This document shows, piece by piece, positions 35,617 through 46,231 of a stretch of 64,000 nt of DNA. A model generated the notes under the pieces. That model did no database searches. It had not been told where the DNA came from and saw nothing but the letters and a program-made list of their open reading frames with translations. The first letter of the stretch is position 1; every line of letters begins with the position of its first letter. The DNA comes from Struthidea cinerea (Eukaryota > Chordata > Aves > Passeriformes > Corcoracidae). Location: contig VZTI01003795.1 in assembly GCA_013397865.1 (NCBI GenBank), forward strand, positions 1 through 64,000, read 5' to 3'. Position numbers and translations under genes: made by a program.

Positions 35617-36020
35617 TATGTCACCTTCAGCCATCATTTTCTGACTCTGGCCCATCCCAGCAGGCCCAGGCCACGACTCTTTCCCAGTACCTTTGCCCTA
35701 ATCTCCAGGAGCAGAAGCTGTGGGAATGTTTTTCCCTCACGGGCTGTCTCTGCTCTGGGATTTTCTGCAGCCCTGGACACGTGTTTAGAACTCCAATTCA
35801 GCACAACTGAGGTCACAAAATTAGAAAGCCAATTCTATAAAATGAGGGTTGTTGCTCATGGTGATCTCTCACGGGGGGAAACGGGGACAAAACGTGCAGC
35901 TTGTGTCGGATATTTTTAGGGCTGGTCATTATTTTGTGTCTTGAAGGCTGAATTTTCATCAAAATCTCAAAAAATTAGAAAATTTCAGCAAGGTCTGGGA
36001 ACAGGTTTGGGTTTGTCCGG
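35617..36020. other. Unique sequence, no feature seen
   Basis: No repeat or credible frame is recognised. Confidence 0.4.
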
Positions 36021-36178
36021 GGAGGTTTGGAGTCCCCGTCCCTGGAGGTGTCCGAGGAAGGCCTGGACGTGGCACTCAGAGCTCTGGGCTGGTGACAAGG
36101 TGGGGATTGGGCACAGCTTGGATTCAGTGATCCTGGAGGGTTTTCCAACCTCAGCGATCCTGGGATTCTGTGATTCCC
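36021..36178 (+). mobile_element. CR1 LINE 3' end, variant subfamily
   Basis: Reads GTCCCTGGAGGTGTCCGAGG, GGCCTGGACGTGGCACTCAG, GACAAGGTGGGGATTGGGC, GATCCTGGAGGGTTTTCC, AACCTCAGCGATCC, GATTCTGTGATTCC. This is the avian CR1 tail type with a TTTTCCAACCT block, ending at the ATTCTGTG terminus on the right. It therefore lies on the plus strand. Confidence 0.85.
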
Positions 36179-38288
36179 ACCCCGGAGAATCCCCAAACTG
36201 GATCCGTGGCCTGGTGTCTTGGCTTGATACTGAGCTTACAGGACCTGACTTAACACTGGTCACCAGCGGCATCAAAACATGAGGTGAGGAAGAACAAAAC
36301 CCAAAGAAGATTCCCCCTCTCCCCTCTCCCAGTTCCAAGCCTGGCATTTTTCCAAGAGCCAAACCCCAAAAGTTGTGCTGGGCTCTTGTGACGACCTCAC
36401 CTGCACCATGTTTCAGGCACAGGAAAATTCAGTTTTCCAGCACTGGCTTTCGTGTCCTTTTTTTCCCCAGTAATTGTAGGAAAACCAGCCATGCTTCAGG
36501 CCCCAGTGGGATGCGAGTGGGGAAACATGGGAAAAAAATGCTTTTTTTGCCAGGGAGTGACCCTGATCAGCCAACAAACCAACCCAAATTCTGCCAGGAG
36601 GTTACACCTGGACACGAATTCAGCGTTTGTGTTTTTATGGTCGTGTTCCAGCTTCGTTATTCCCTTTTTTTTGTTTAATATTTTGGTGTTTGAGTGGATC
36701 TTTTCAATTCCAATGGGGCTAAAAAGATAAAAAAGTTAGTGCAGGGTGACTCTTTTTACTTTCTAAAGGATGCTCTGGCTCCCACTTTTTGAGCAGACTC
36801 CATCCCAGACCAGGCTGGTCCAACACCTGGGCCCCACTGCCCTTTTGGGAAGTTTCTCTTGAATTTAGGAAAATCCTCTCTGCTCCCTGATTTTCCAATG
36901 GCATCACAAAGAGTTTGGGGACAACGACATCTTCCCTCTTTGCTCCATGCTCAGAGGGAGCCTTTTGGATCTTCTGGAGAAGAATTCCACCCAAAACCAA
37001 CTCTGGAGTGCAACATCCATGATCAGTGACACGGAAAAATTAAACCTCTCCCAAAAATCCCTTGAATCCATCCCACTCCACCTCACAGCTGAGAGCAAAG
37101 CTGGGCAGGAGAGGTTTTTATTCTAAATTCATCTCGGACTGGATGTTTCAGTGAACTTGTCTGTTTTATAATAAATATTTTCCCCCTAAAATTATGGAAT
37201 TGTCTGTTTCATTTCCAGCTCTTTCTTCACCCCAGGCTCCAGAAAGAGCAATGGTTTTTTAATGTGGAAATTTCTTGCACAGGTTCCTTCTGTCCCTTGA
37301 GCCAAATCCCATTTTTCTCTTTCTTAAAGATTTATTTATTGATCCTTTTTTTGGCCCACCTGATGAGTTACACAACCACATATCACAGAGGGGATGTAAC
37401 CAGCAGTTTAAAAACCTTACAAGAAGGGCCTGGAAGCAGCCAAAGCAGCTTTATCAGCATCGCTCTGATTTATTTAGCACATCCAGTGATTTACTGCGGC
37501 CTTTGCTTTATGCTCGAAGCATTTTTGAATTCTTTTCCTTCAGCTTCTTTTCTTTTTTTTCTTGGGTCTCTTCTGAAAAGTCGACACACGCAGCCACTAT
37601 TGTTTTCTATTCTCATCTTCGCAAACTTTCAGGGTTTAAATCATCTCTAATAAATAAAAAAACTTGCAGCTGAAACAGGGGAAGGAAAGTTTTTTTTTCT
37701 TTCCAGCTACTCCTGACCATAAGGCACGTTAAAGGTTTGGGGTTTTTTTCTGCTTTCTGCTTCTGTTTGGTTTGTAATTAAGAAACTACTTGAATGAGAG
37801 GATATAAATAAATTTATATATATATTGCCAATCTTGGATTCTTTATTACTTCCAAAGCCAAACTTCCTCGAACTTCCTGACAAATCCCATCCATTTTTTC
37901 CCCTTTTTCACTCTAAATTTCCCTTCTCAGCTCAAGCTGGAAGTGCTGAACTGACAGAAGGAGTCAGCATTTTAACCCCCGTGAGATTTCCAGTCACATC
38001 TTGGCAGCCTGGGGAAACCTAAGCTCAAGATATTTTGGGAAGGCACCTCAATTAATCTTTTCATACCTCTGTCATCCATCAGTGGGATGGACTGTGAAGC
38101 TTTGTCCTTCATAAAGGCGTTGCCTGGGGCGTTTTTTGGGGTCGGAGCATTCCTGTGGTGTTGTTGGGGGGCTGACCCTGCCAGCAGCTGCACTGATGGT
38201 GACGGAGCAGATCCTCCCGTGCCTGGAAAAGCTGGAATTTTAACAGCATTCTTTATTAGAGATCCTCTGATTGGCACAAATCCTTCTG
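36179..38288. other. 2.1 kb of unique sequence
   Basis: AT-rich near 37130-37830, with a TATATATA run at about 37816-37826 and several T runs. No transposon termini or credible exon is seen. Confidence 0.45.
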
Positions 38289-38390
38289 CAAGCCAAGGAA
38301 GGGTGGCTGGGCACGGTGGGGATCGGGCACGGGTTGGGTTTGATCATCTTGGAGGTCTTTTCTCACCTTAATGATTCCGTGAGGTTGGGT
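38289..38390 (+). mobile_element. CR1 LINE 3' end, short variant copy
   Basis: Reads GCACGGTGGGGATCGGGC, GGTTGGGTTTGATCATCTTG, GAGGTCTTTTCTCACCTTAA, TGATTCCGTGAGG. This is the same tail type as 36021-36178, more worn and truncated, in plus orientation. Confidence 0.75.
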
Positions 38391-39479
38391 CAGTCCTGGC
38401 TGAAAGATGAGAAACCCAATTTGAAAAGTGGAAATGATTGATAAAAATCAGTGGCAAAGTCCAGGTGAAGACACGGAGCTCTGGACTCCTCCTCCAGTGC
38501 CACGGCCACCAGAGCATCGCTCCCGGCCCTTTGGGAGGGAAAAGCTCCTGGTTCACCTCTCCTGGGGCAGATTTTCCAGGGCTGGGACAGGTGGGATTTT
38601 TAAAAATGCTCTCTCGTGGTATCTCCACAAGGTTTTCCAAACCATCCCTTCTCCACCACAAAACCCTTGCTCCTTGTGGATTTCGTGGTCCTGTGAAGGT
38701 TTCAGAGCCCTCTCAAAGATTAAATTCATCCTGTTGCTAAAACACTTCCAGTGCCAGCCATGGACCGAGCCATTTGCAGGGAAAAACTGTTCCGAGCTCC
38801 TCAGGTGCAGCTCTAATCAATTTTCCAGTTGATAAATGCACTGGATAACTCCCACCCCTCCCATTTCCAAAGACATAAACAAGTCACAGACCCTCCTGGG
38901 GTGGAATCCCAACCAAAGTCCTGAAATCCAGCAAATTATCCCACCTTAAATACACTCCTGTTCCACAGAATTCCTCTGCTTTCCGTTTAATTGACGTGTG
39001 ACACATGAAGCAAAAGACATTAATTGAATTTTAGAGCTCCCAGAAGCTGCCAGGTTGTTGGAGATCACTTTGCTGAGGGGATAAATTAACTTTTCAAACT
39101 TTATTTCTTTTTGGGTTGGAAGCACTGAGGGAGCCCTCGCTCGGAGAGACAGCACATTTATTTCTTGGCTGTGCTTTCTTGCAGCTAATGGCTGGTTTGT
39201 TTTGCAGAAAACATGTCAAGCTTTGCTCTTAACTACACTTTCAGTAAAAATCTCATTAAAAAGGCGAAAAAAACCCCTGCTCACCGACCTCTGAACTGGA
39301 GCCTTATCTCAGATTTAATCTGGGTTTGCAATGAGGGCCGACTCCTGACCCCTCTCAGCTGAACCTCCCATCACCTGCCAGAGCTGTTTGGTGAAACCCA
39401 GCTTTTATTTCTGCTTGTAGCCAAGCCTGAATCTGATTTACAGCAATCCCTTCCAGGAAAGGCTGCTCTGGACTTGGGC
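38391..39479. other. 1.1 kb of unique sequence
   Basis: Opposing frames 38368-38661 minus and 38428-38832 plus lack domains. No known repeat is recognised. Confidence 0.45.
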
Positions 39480-39690
39480 TTTGCTATGCCTGATCAATTA
39501 AGACAGGAAAGGAGCTGATTAGAGCCACTCTGAGAGTGGGGCCTGTCACAAACCATTCTGCATCGATTCTCTGTGCTCTGGAGGGCTCTTTTGACACGCT
39601 GAGTATTGATCAGCACCTGCAAATGAAGACATTGGAGAGGTAATTGCTCCTCCTGCAACATATTTAAAACGTGGCAGCACTAAAAGTGTG
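39480..39690. promoter_or_regulatory. Possible conserved non-coding element
   Basis: Contains GCCTGATCAATTAAGACAGG, GGAGCTGATTAGAGCC, GAGTATTGATCAGCACCTGC and GGTAATTGCTCC. Homeodomain/PBX words sit next to CACCTGC, an E-box of the bHLH/ZEB type. The block is stop-rich in all frames, so it is not an exon. Confidence 0.3.
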
Positions 39691-40159
39691 ATCCTCAGCA
39701 AACACAGCTCCCCGCCCCGGAGATCTGGGCGCTCTCCAGCTTATCAAAAACTCTTATCTGGCAAAATCTGCGCCCGGAAGGTGCCACTCACAGGTCCCTT
39801 TCTAATGTCTGTGTCACAAGCTTCAACCTCAGCTGTCAGAAAAGTTTTAAACCAAATGAAATTTAAATTTGTTAAATTAAAGAGTATTAAATTTAAAAAA
39901 AAAAAAATGGGAATTTGATGCTCTGTAGAGAGACAATCCTTATTTCCTTCCTGCCACTGGGGTGGATAGCTTGGGAGATAAATTTAAAAACAATTATATT
40001 TCTTTCTAGATATAAATATGTACTTATGTCCTCTCTAATTAGAGCAGTAATTTCTTCAAAGCTCTTGAGGAGCAGCACTTCTTAATTTCTTGTAGATTGG
40101 TTCATTTTGGATCCGCCACCAAGAAAAAAACCTCAAACACGGCACTGATAACAGAATTC
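39691..40159. other. AT-rich sequence with a 13-A run
   Basis: A run at 39895-39907. The surrounding DNA is strongly AT-rich with ATTTAAATTT words. No gene or known repeat. Confidence 0.45.
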
Positions 40160-40360
40160 ATCACTTCTTGCCTGGTGAACGCCTGTCTCCACGTTTTCCA
40201 GGAAATACAGAAGGCTCGTTGGCAGGTTGATTAGAGGAGCTAATTGCATTTTTATTAATGGGCCTGCTAGATTTTCCTGTTAGTGGAGCTGGCAGGCCTG
40301 CAGCAACCCAGGGCCTATTTTTGGTTCTTGTTATGCTTTGAGGCTTGGTGTTCATCAGAG
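40160..40360. promoter_or_regulatory. Possible conserved non-coding element
   Basis: Contains GGCAGGTTGATTAGAGGAGC, TAATTGCATTTTTATTAATG and GGCCTGCTAGATTTTCC. A POU/HOX-like TAATTGCAT and a TTTATTAATGG word lie within 30 bases. No frame or repeat accounts for it. Confidence 0.28.
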
Positions 40361-40480
40361 GGACAAGGTGAAAGTAATTAAATAAAGGCTGGAGTCAATT
40401 TGGAACCTCGAGTTTAATACAGAGCACGGGAAGGAAAAAGAGAAAATTAAAAAGAAAAGGAGATAAAGGGATAACAGAGA
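40361..40480. other. Short purine-rich unique stretch
   Basis: GGAAAAAGAGAAAATTAAAA-type purine-rich sequence leads straight into the CR1 terminus, which may be the insertion site. Confidence 0.4.
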
Positions 40481-40690
40481 GTCAGAGAATCCCTGAATGG
40501 GTGGGGTTGGAAGGGACCACGGGCAGGGACACTTTCCACTGTCCCAGGCTGCTCCAAGCCCCGTCCAGCCTGGCCTTGGACACTGCCAGGGATCCAGGGG
40601 CAGCCACAGCTTCTCTGGGAATCTCTTCCAGAGCCTCACCACCCTCACAGGGATGAATTTCTTCCTAAAATATTTGTCCGTGGAGCAGCA
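40481..40690 (-). mobile_element. CR1 LINE 3' end
   Basis: Starts GTCAGAGAATCCCTGAATGG and continues GGTTGGAAGGGACCACGGGC, CACTTTCCACTGTCCCAGG, CCCGTCCAGCCTGGCCTTGG, CTTCTCTGGGAATCTCTTCC, CATCACCCTCACAGGG-type sequence and TTTCTTCCTAAAATATTTG. Minus orientation. The usual CTTAAAGCCCATCCA segment is deleted after GGGACC. Confidence 0.92.
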
Positions 40691-41334
40691 ACAACATCTC
40701 CCAGTACCTCTGCTTCCAGAAAAACTTACAGAAGGTCCCTGATCCAGACCCAGCCCTTGTCCTTGTGGAGCCTCCTTGGTGCCAAAGCCAGCAGCTGGCA
40801 GAGGACAGGCTGTGGGAGCAGAGCCAAGGATAGGCTGTGGGTTTAACCGGCATTCTCCTCATCCCCAGGAGAAGGAAATAGAGCTCCTTGCAATCCCATC
40901 GCACTCCTGCCTAATTGTGAACGATCTGCTGAGGCCTCCAGGGAGAAACCCTGGAAGCTGAGGCTGCTCCTAGGCAGAATCTGCATTAAAATCCATGGTT
41001 GTTCCCTGTGTTTTATGCAGAAATCTCACTAACGTGCTTGAGGAAGAAATCCACCCATTTCTACACAGAACAATTGTTTATTGATTATTTCACCACAGAC
41101 TTGTTGATGCCACAATTCCATCTTCCACGGGAGAAAGAGGAAGAACAAAGGAAAAATGCCACGGAGAGTCTGAGGGGAGAATTCCTGATCCTGCTTGGGA
41201 ACAGGAGCTGTGCAAGCAGAAAACAAAACCCTCTGCAGAAATCCATCACAGCTGTATTCCCAAATCGTTCATCAGCAGAACTCTGCATGATTTGACACCA
41301 AAGATTTGATAAGGGATCCTGTCTGTTGGACACA
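40691..41334. other. Unique sequence left of the second LTR
   Basis: No known repeat. Frames 40999-41295 plus and 41085-41333 minus oppose each other without domains. Confidence 0.4.
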
Positions 41335-41710
41335 TGTCGCTGTTACGTCCGAGGCGCATAAAGAAAACACCACAGAGTCCAGGCTCATGGACAAGTGGAA
41401 GCCGAAGCTTTTCTTTAATAATTTTCTGACTACTATATAGGATAGATCGCAGAAAGTGTGTTGAGTGGCAATGGGTAATTGGTTCCTCGGCCATCCACTC
41501 CTTGAGAGGATTGGCCAAGTCCTAAGATACCTATTCCAAAATATTTTCAAAGTCAAAGCCATAACAATCTTGCGAAACAGCCTGCGGGTGCAAGAAGTTT
41601 ATGGAACTGTGACCTTGTTTAAAATAGTTTACATGGGAAAGACAGTCTGCTCACAGAATATTGAGAAAAGGCTGAAGAATTTCTCTGCTTCTGGCTTTTT
41701 AGCACCTAGA
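41335..41710 (-). mobile_element. Solo LTR of the K-type family (copy 2), inverted
   Basis: This is the reverse complement of the LTR at 2664-3039 and has the same 376-bp length. It differs at about twelve positions by eye (roughly 3 percent). On the plus strand it starts TGTCGCTGTTACGTCC and ends AGCACCTAGA, so the outer TG of the LTR start is mutated to TC. The flanks GACACA (left) and GGCACA (41712-41717) resemble a target duplication with one mismatch and a one-base offset, which is not certain. TATA and ATTAAA signals are conserved on the minus strand. No retroviral genes adjoin. Confidence 0.9.
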
Positions 41711-41769
41711 GGGCACAAGCTTCACTCACCCAGGGCCCTCACAAGCAATTCCTGGGTTTGAATTAATGA
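41711..41769. other. Short spacer after LTR copy 2
   Basis: Unique sequence, no feature. Confidence 0.35.
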
Positions 41770-42050
41770 ATAACGTTTGATTAGCTGCCTCCACCAAGCC
41801 ACTCGCTGCTGTGCCATGCGAGCACAGAATGTACAATCCTAATTAGCTGCTTTGCCCAGCTACTTAAAATGTTTTGCACATGCCAGCAAACGTAAACACG
41901 CAATTAGGACATGCTCAGTTAAAAGGCAAAGCAAGATAAAGCACAACTATTATTAGCCAGAACAAAAATCTTCATGATCTCCATCCACAGCGGGGGCTAA
42001 TTAAGGTGGTAAAATGTGCAAATGAGCTCAGCTGATTATTTAGGGTTTGG
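41770..42050. promoter_or_regulatory. Possible conserved non-coding element
   Basis: Contains ACGTTTGATTAGCTGCC, CAATCCTAATTAGCTGC, GCAAACGTAAACACGC and CAATTAGGACATGC, that is several homeodomain cores and a forkhead-like GTAAACA. It abuts the inverted LTR. Conservation is untested. Confidence 0.28.
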
Positions 42051-43086
42051 AAAGCCGAGCCAGGCTGGGAGGTCCAACACTGAGCGTGTTGAGGGGTGGG
42101 TTTGTGATTCTTGGTGCTGGGAGCTGCTGTCTGCACAAGGGTGAAAATAATCAGCACTCGGGGGTTGTGGTGACAGGAATTAGGAAGGCGGTCACAGGAG
42201 ATGAGCCCTGTTAAATGCCAGTGGTATCAGCTGGTTTGTGTGGCTGGGTGTCTTTCCACTCATGTCTAGGGAGCAAACAGAATTCAGCTCATTGTCAGCT
42301 CGGTTTAATGACCAAAGTTTGAGGGGAAAATGGAGAAAGTGTTTTTTCTCTCTCTCTTTGAGTGTTTGCCCATTCCCTATCCAGAAACACTGCATTTCCC
42401 AGTGCTCCAGATTGCCCGGGACTGGGGAATTCTCACAGAGTTAGTGCCAGAGAAGATAAAGAGGAACTTTCTCCCAGGGAATTTGAAGCATCCTGCACTG
42501 TGGTGAATGTTTTAGTTTCAGGTTGGAGGTGATTCCCCTCAGCCTGAAGCACAGGGTCTGCTACAGCAGCCGGACAACTCCTTTGCTGTCAGACACACAC
42601 CAGGAACTAATTAAAAGAGAGGTTCTTTAATTTGCACAGCAAAGGTTTCCGTTTCTATCTAAAAGCTGACTTTGCCAGCTCCAGCTAGTCCTGCTTCCCC
42701 CAGGAATGCGCACCCAAAATCTGTCCGCCTGAATTCCTCGACTGAGGACGCACTGTGGACACCTGGCAGGGCTGGGCGGAGTGGAAGTGGCACCAAAGCC
42801 ACCACCAGAATCCTGGTGCAAGACCCTGCTGGGCTCCAGCTGGTTCTGCAGTGGTGGCTTCGTGCAGCTTGGTGTCCTTTTGGGTCTGTCCCTGTGAGGG
42901 GCATCAGCAGCTCGGCTTCCTGGAGGCAGAAACGGGAATGTTGATGTGTAAGTATTATTTATTTAATAAATTGTGAGGCAAAGCAGAGACCACCACTGCT
43001 CCCCTCAGTGAAAGCACTGCTGATTACCTTTAAAGCAAATTCATATTTACAGTCACAGCAGCATTAAAGTTATTTTTAATTAAATA
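42051..43086. other. 1 kb of unique sequence
   Basis: Includes a pyrimidine stretch TTTTTTCTCTCTCTCTTTG at about 42341-42359. Frames 42659-42904 minus and 42672-42944 plus oppose each other. The stretch just before 43087 is AT-rich, with AAATTCATATTTACAGTC and TTTTTAATTAAATAAAAC. Confidence 0.45.
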
Positions 43087-43114
43087 AAACACTAATAAAG
43101 CTTTATTAGTGTTT
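43087..43114. promoter_or_regulatory. Perfect 28-bp palindrome with AATAAA on both strands
   Basis: Left arm AAACACTAATAAAG is followed without spacer by its exact reverse complement, with AAGCTT at the centre. Each strand therefore carries CTAATAAAGC, that is an AATAAA hexamer. It could be a dimer-binding site (CACTAATA arms), a chance palindrome in AT-rich DNA, or part of convergent 3' ends. No transcript is evident on either side. Confidence 0.5.
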
Positions 43115-44743
43115 CATCTCTTTCTCCCTTTCTTCACGTCCTCGTCTGAATTTTAATTGCGGTTTCTCTCCCACACCCCTCCAAATCCAAGGAGGTTCCA
43201 GCAAAGCCAGAGAGGAGCAATTGGGCGCTAATGACTGGTGCAGTCTGATCCCGGCCCAGATAGGCTGGGTTTGCCTCGTTAAGCGTGCCTGCGAGCCTGG
43301 CAAGCTGATTAAAGCCGAGCACCTTCTTCTCATCTTACAGGCACGCGGTGTCTGTGGGATATGAGATACCAAAAAACCCTCCTGTGTCCCTGATCCTTTA
43401 ACTGCGCATCAAAGCAGCAAGGCCGGAGTGAGGTTTCATCTTTCCCGAGGTGTTGCCAGGTGCTAATTAGCCTCAGGACCTCGTGAAAAGGGAGAAAGTG
43501 CAGGAAAAGATTTCAATGGAGATTCAATTGGTTCCTTGCCCGCTGCGTAGAGCTCAGCCCTGCAGGAGTCTGTCCATTTATTCCCATTCTGTGCTTGAGC
43601 CAGGGATGGACTCCGCACTAATTAACACGAGTACCTGTTGCTGGTTAAGTGGATATTCCAGCAGGCTGAATTCCCACATTCTCCATCCAGAGCTGCCTAT
43701 GACATCCCCAAAGCAGAGGGAAGGCAGAACAGTGTTTATATTCCCCAGGTTTTTGTTAATTAGGCTCAGCTAAGGAAAACTCCCACCCTGGGCCTGGTAA
43801 GGGGTTTATGAGACCCCTAGGAAGCAATAACAGAGCACAGCAAGTTCCCCAGCCCCAGGGGAAGGTGGGCAGGGCTGAACCAAGCCCCAGGTCCTCGCGC
43901 CCCAGCCTCGATTCAATTCCCGGTGTCCTAATGGAAAGCGGCGGGAAGTGTCCTTGATTCCCCGATAGCCCCAGCCCTACGTGCTCCAGCCTTTCTAATA
44001 AAGGCCTTTGGGAAGCTGCTTGTGGGTTTGGCCTGCCCAGACACCCACTTCTTATTTATTTTTTTTCTGTTTCACTGCTCCATTTGCCGCGGGGGAAGGA
44101 AGTGGCGAGAGAGCGGAGCTCCGTGCCCGGCCGCAGGGGCCCGGCAGCTCACAGCATTCCCAGACTCCCGGGGATGGTCATACCCTTGGCAGGCTGCTCC
44201 TCGCTGCGGGCTCACCTAAAAGTGCTTCTGGCTGCCGTCAAAGCCTTCCCAACATGCAGAGGGCCTTGTTTGTGGACATCCGACCCTTCTTTTATCCCAT
44301 TTCCCACTGTTCAGTCACCCCGCGCGCTCTTGGAGCTACGTAATCACCGTCAATTCCTTCGCTGTTTGGGGGGGATTGGATCCAAAGCTTTTGGGCTTTT
44401 TCAGGTCATGTGTGCCAGACCTCAAAGTGACCTTAGCTAACAATCCCTTGTTTCCCTTCCTCTTCCATGTACTTACTTTCCAGGATCAATCTCTTTCCAA
44501 AAATAATATTAATGTTGGCAGCCTCTGCCGCTCCGCTTCGCTCTGGTGTGTGTCTGGAGCAGCGAGGGGAAGAACAAAGCTCCCTGTCTTTAAAACTTTG
44601 AAACACTCCTCTTGCAGCCGCACTTGGGGCCTTTTCTTTACATTTCTTGTGTTTCTCAGCTGGGAGATTGAGGGGTTTGTGGTAAGAGAATCCCGTGCCC
44701 AGCACCAGTGACTGGCACGGAATCCATCAGGGCTTTGCTGGGT
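43115..44743. other. 1.6 kb of unique sequence
   Basis: About 43210-43330 has an enhancer-like mix (GGCAAGCTGATTAAAGCC). About 44085-44220 is GC-rich with CpGs (TTGCCGCGGGGGAAGG, GTGCCCGGCCGCAGG) but short and without a supported exon. No known repeat is recognised. Confidence 0.4.
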
Positions 44744-44836
44744 TTGTTCCCGTCACTTTTGATATTCCCCAGGCATGAAGGGGACCTTAGAGAGCTTGTT
44801 CCCATCACCTTCCGATATTCCTGACACGAAGGGAAG
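44744..44836. repeat. Two-copy tandem duplication, 52-bp period
   Basis: Units begin TTGTTCCCGTCACTTTTGAT and TTGTTCCCATCACCTTCCGA, each followed by ATTCC, then a GAAGGG word. This is a diverged local duplication. The minus-strand frame 44656-44853 follows it and is not a gene. Confidence 0.65.
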
Positions 44837-45988
44837 TTCAGAACCAGGGGCACTAATGCACAATCACTTTGTTTCCACTTTTATTTACCCAGTGCGTTCT
44901 GCGTTAAAAAAAGAAATGCCAAAATAAGTTCAGTGAAGAATAAAGCACAGACAGGGGAGCACAGTGGGACAGAAATGGCAGGAGAGGCTGGTCCTGGAAT
45001 GCTCTGCTCTGTTCTGGTGGCTGCAGTCAGAAGCAGCAGCTGGAAGCGACTGATTATAAAATTATAGCAAGAAATTAGATTAACACATTTAATAGCAGAT
45101 ATTCCCACTGCAGAGAAATTCCTGCAGGAGTGAGGGGACCTCTTCATCACCTCAGAGCAAGGCTGGATGCATTTCCAGAGGATATTCCAGGCTCAAAGCC
45201 TGGTCTCCATGAGCTGTGAATGGGGCAAAGGGACCAGACAGAGGCCAAGTGACACTTCACCTCTCACCTTAAACTTTCCTGAATCAGGGATAAAGAGAAT
45301 TTTTCCTTGGAATGCACAAGCTTGAAGCCATGACAGAGTTTTACAGACCCGGCTGGACTGCAGGGTGGGTGGAACATTATCCCAGGATTTATTCCCAGTG
45401 CAAAGGGGCAGGAGGACTGGCTGAGCTCTGTTTGCACCCAGGGGTTCTGCCAGTACCCTGCAGGGCAGCAGGGATTCATTCAGTCATTCCCGCAGTGAAA
45501 ACAGAAAGGATGTGGTCTCTAAACCCCACCGGGGGAGAAGATTCCCTGGCCATCATCCCATCTGCCCCATCACCAAACCCTTCCAAACTTCCCTGGACAC
45601 AATCCCTGCTCCTCCTGGGTGCCACCGTGCCCGGGATGGAGAGCGCTGCTGTCACTTGTCACCATCCCCGTTTTTTGGTGATTTAACAGCAGGAACTGCT
45701 CCGAGCTGTGCTGCGATGGCAGAGATAAGATAGAGCGGGATGGACGAGATAAGAGCGGGACAGGGCGGGCAGCAGAGGCGATGTTCCGTTCGCAGAGGGC
45801 AGGGCAGGGCAGGAAGGGTGAGACGAGAAGTGTCAACGCTCCATGAGCTCATCTGACGGCTGGGACTGGTCGGGTTTGAGGGCTGGGCTTTTTCTTTTCA
45901 CTTTTGCCAGTGACAAACACCGCTCTTCTTGCTCTTCCTCTCCCGGCAAGAGCAGATTGCCTTCCTCCTTCCCTCCCTCTCCACCCAG
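44837..45988. other. 1.15 kb of unique sequence
   Basis: A GC-rich GATAAGA-bearing stretch lies at about 45720-45760 (AGATAAGATAGAGCGG, GAGATAAGAGCGGG), which gives three GATA-type words in 40 bases. Otherwise nothing is recognised. Confidence 0.4.
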
Positions 45989-46231
45989 ATGTTCCAGCTG
46001 CTGCTGCTTCGCTGGAGCCGGGAGCACCTGCCCCAGCGCTGCCCAGGCTTCTCCAGCTTCATCTCGGCTCTGCATCCCGAAATTTGGGAGAAATTACCCT
46101 GTTTGCCCCTTTTTAGGGGAATTTATGCCCATCACCTCAGCAAGCCTGACCTTTTTTCCCTGCCCGTGGTTCTCTGCTCTCTGATGCTGCTGTACAGCAA
46201 AGGGCCTTATCCAAACCATGATTATTTATAA
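45989..46231 (+). other. Very weak candidate exon (unrecognised)
   Basis: A long pyrimidine tract ending CCACCCAG at 45988 looks like a splice acceptor. It is followed by an open frame from ATG at 45989 to the stop at 46229-46231, starting MFQLLLLRWSREHLPQRCP. The first 30 codons are strongly G/C at third positions, unlike the AT-richer remainder. No donor or protein family is recognised, and the frame soon becomes low-complexity. It may be chance in a CTG-rich patch. Confidence 0.12.

Noticed and set aside
41712..41717. Target-site duplication for LTR copy 2 (GACACA / GGCACA)
   Set aside because: One mismatch and a one-base offset from the expected LTR end. Not secure enough to call.
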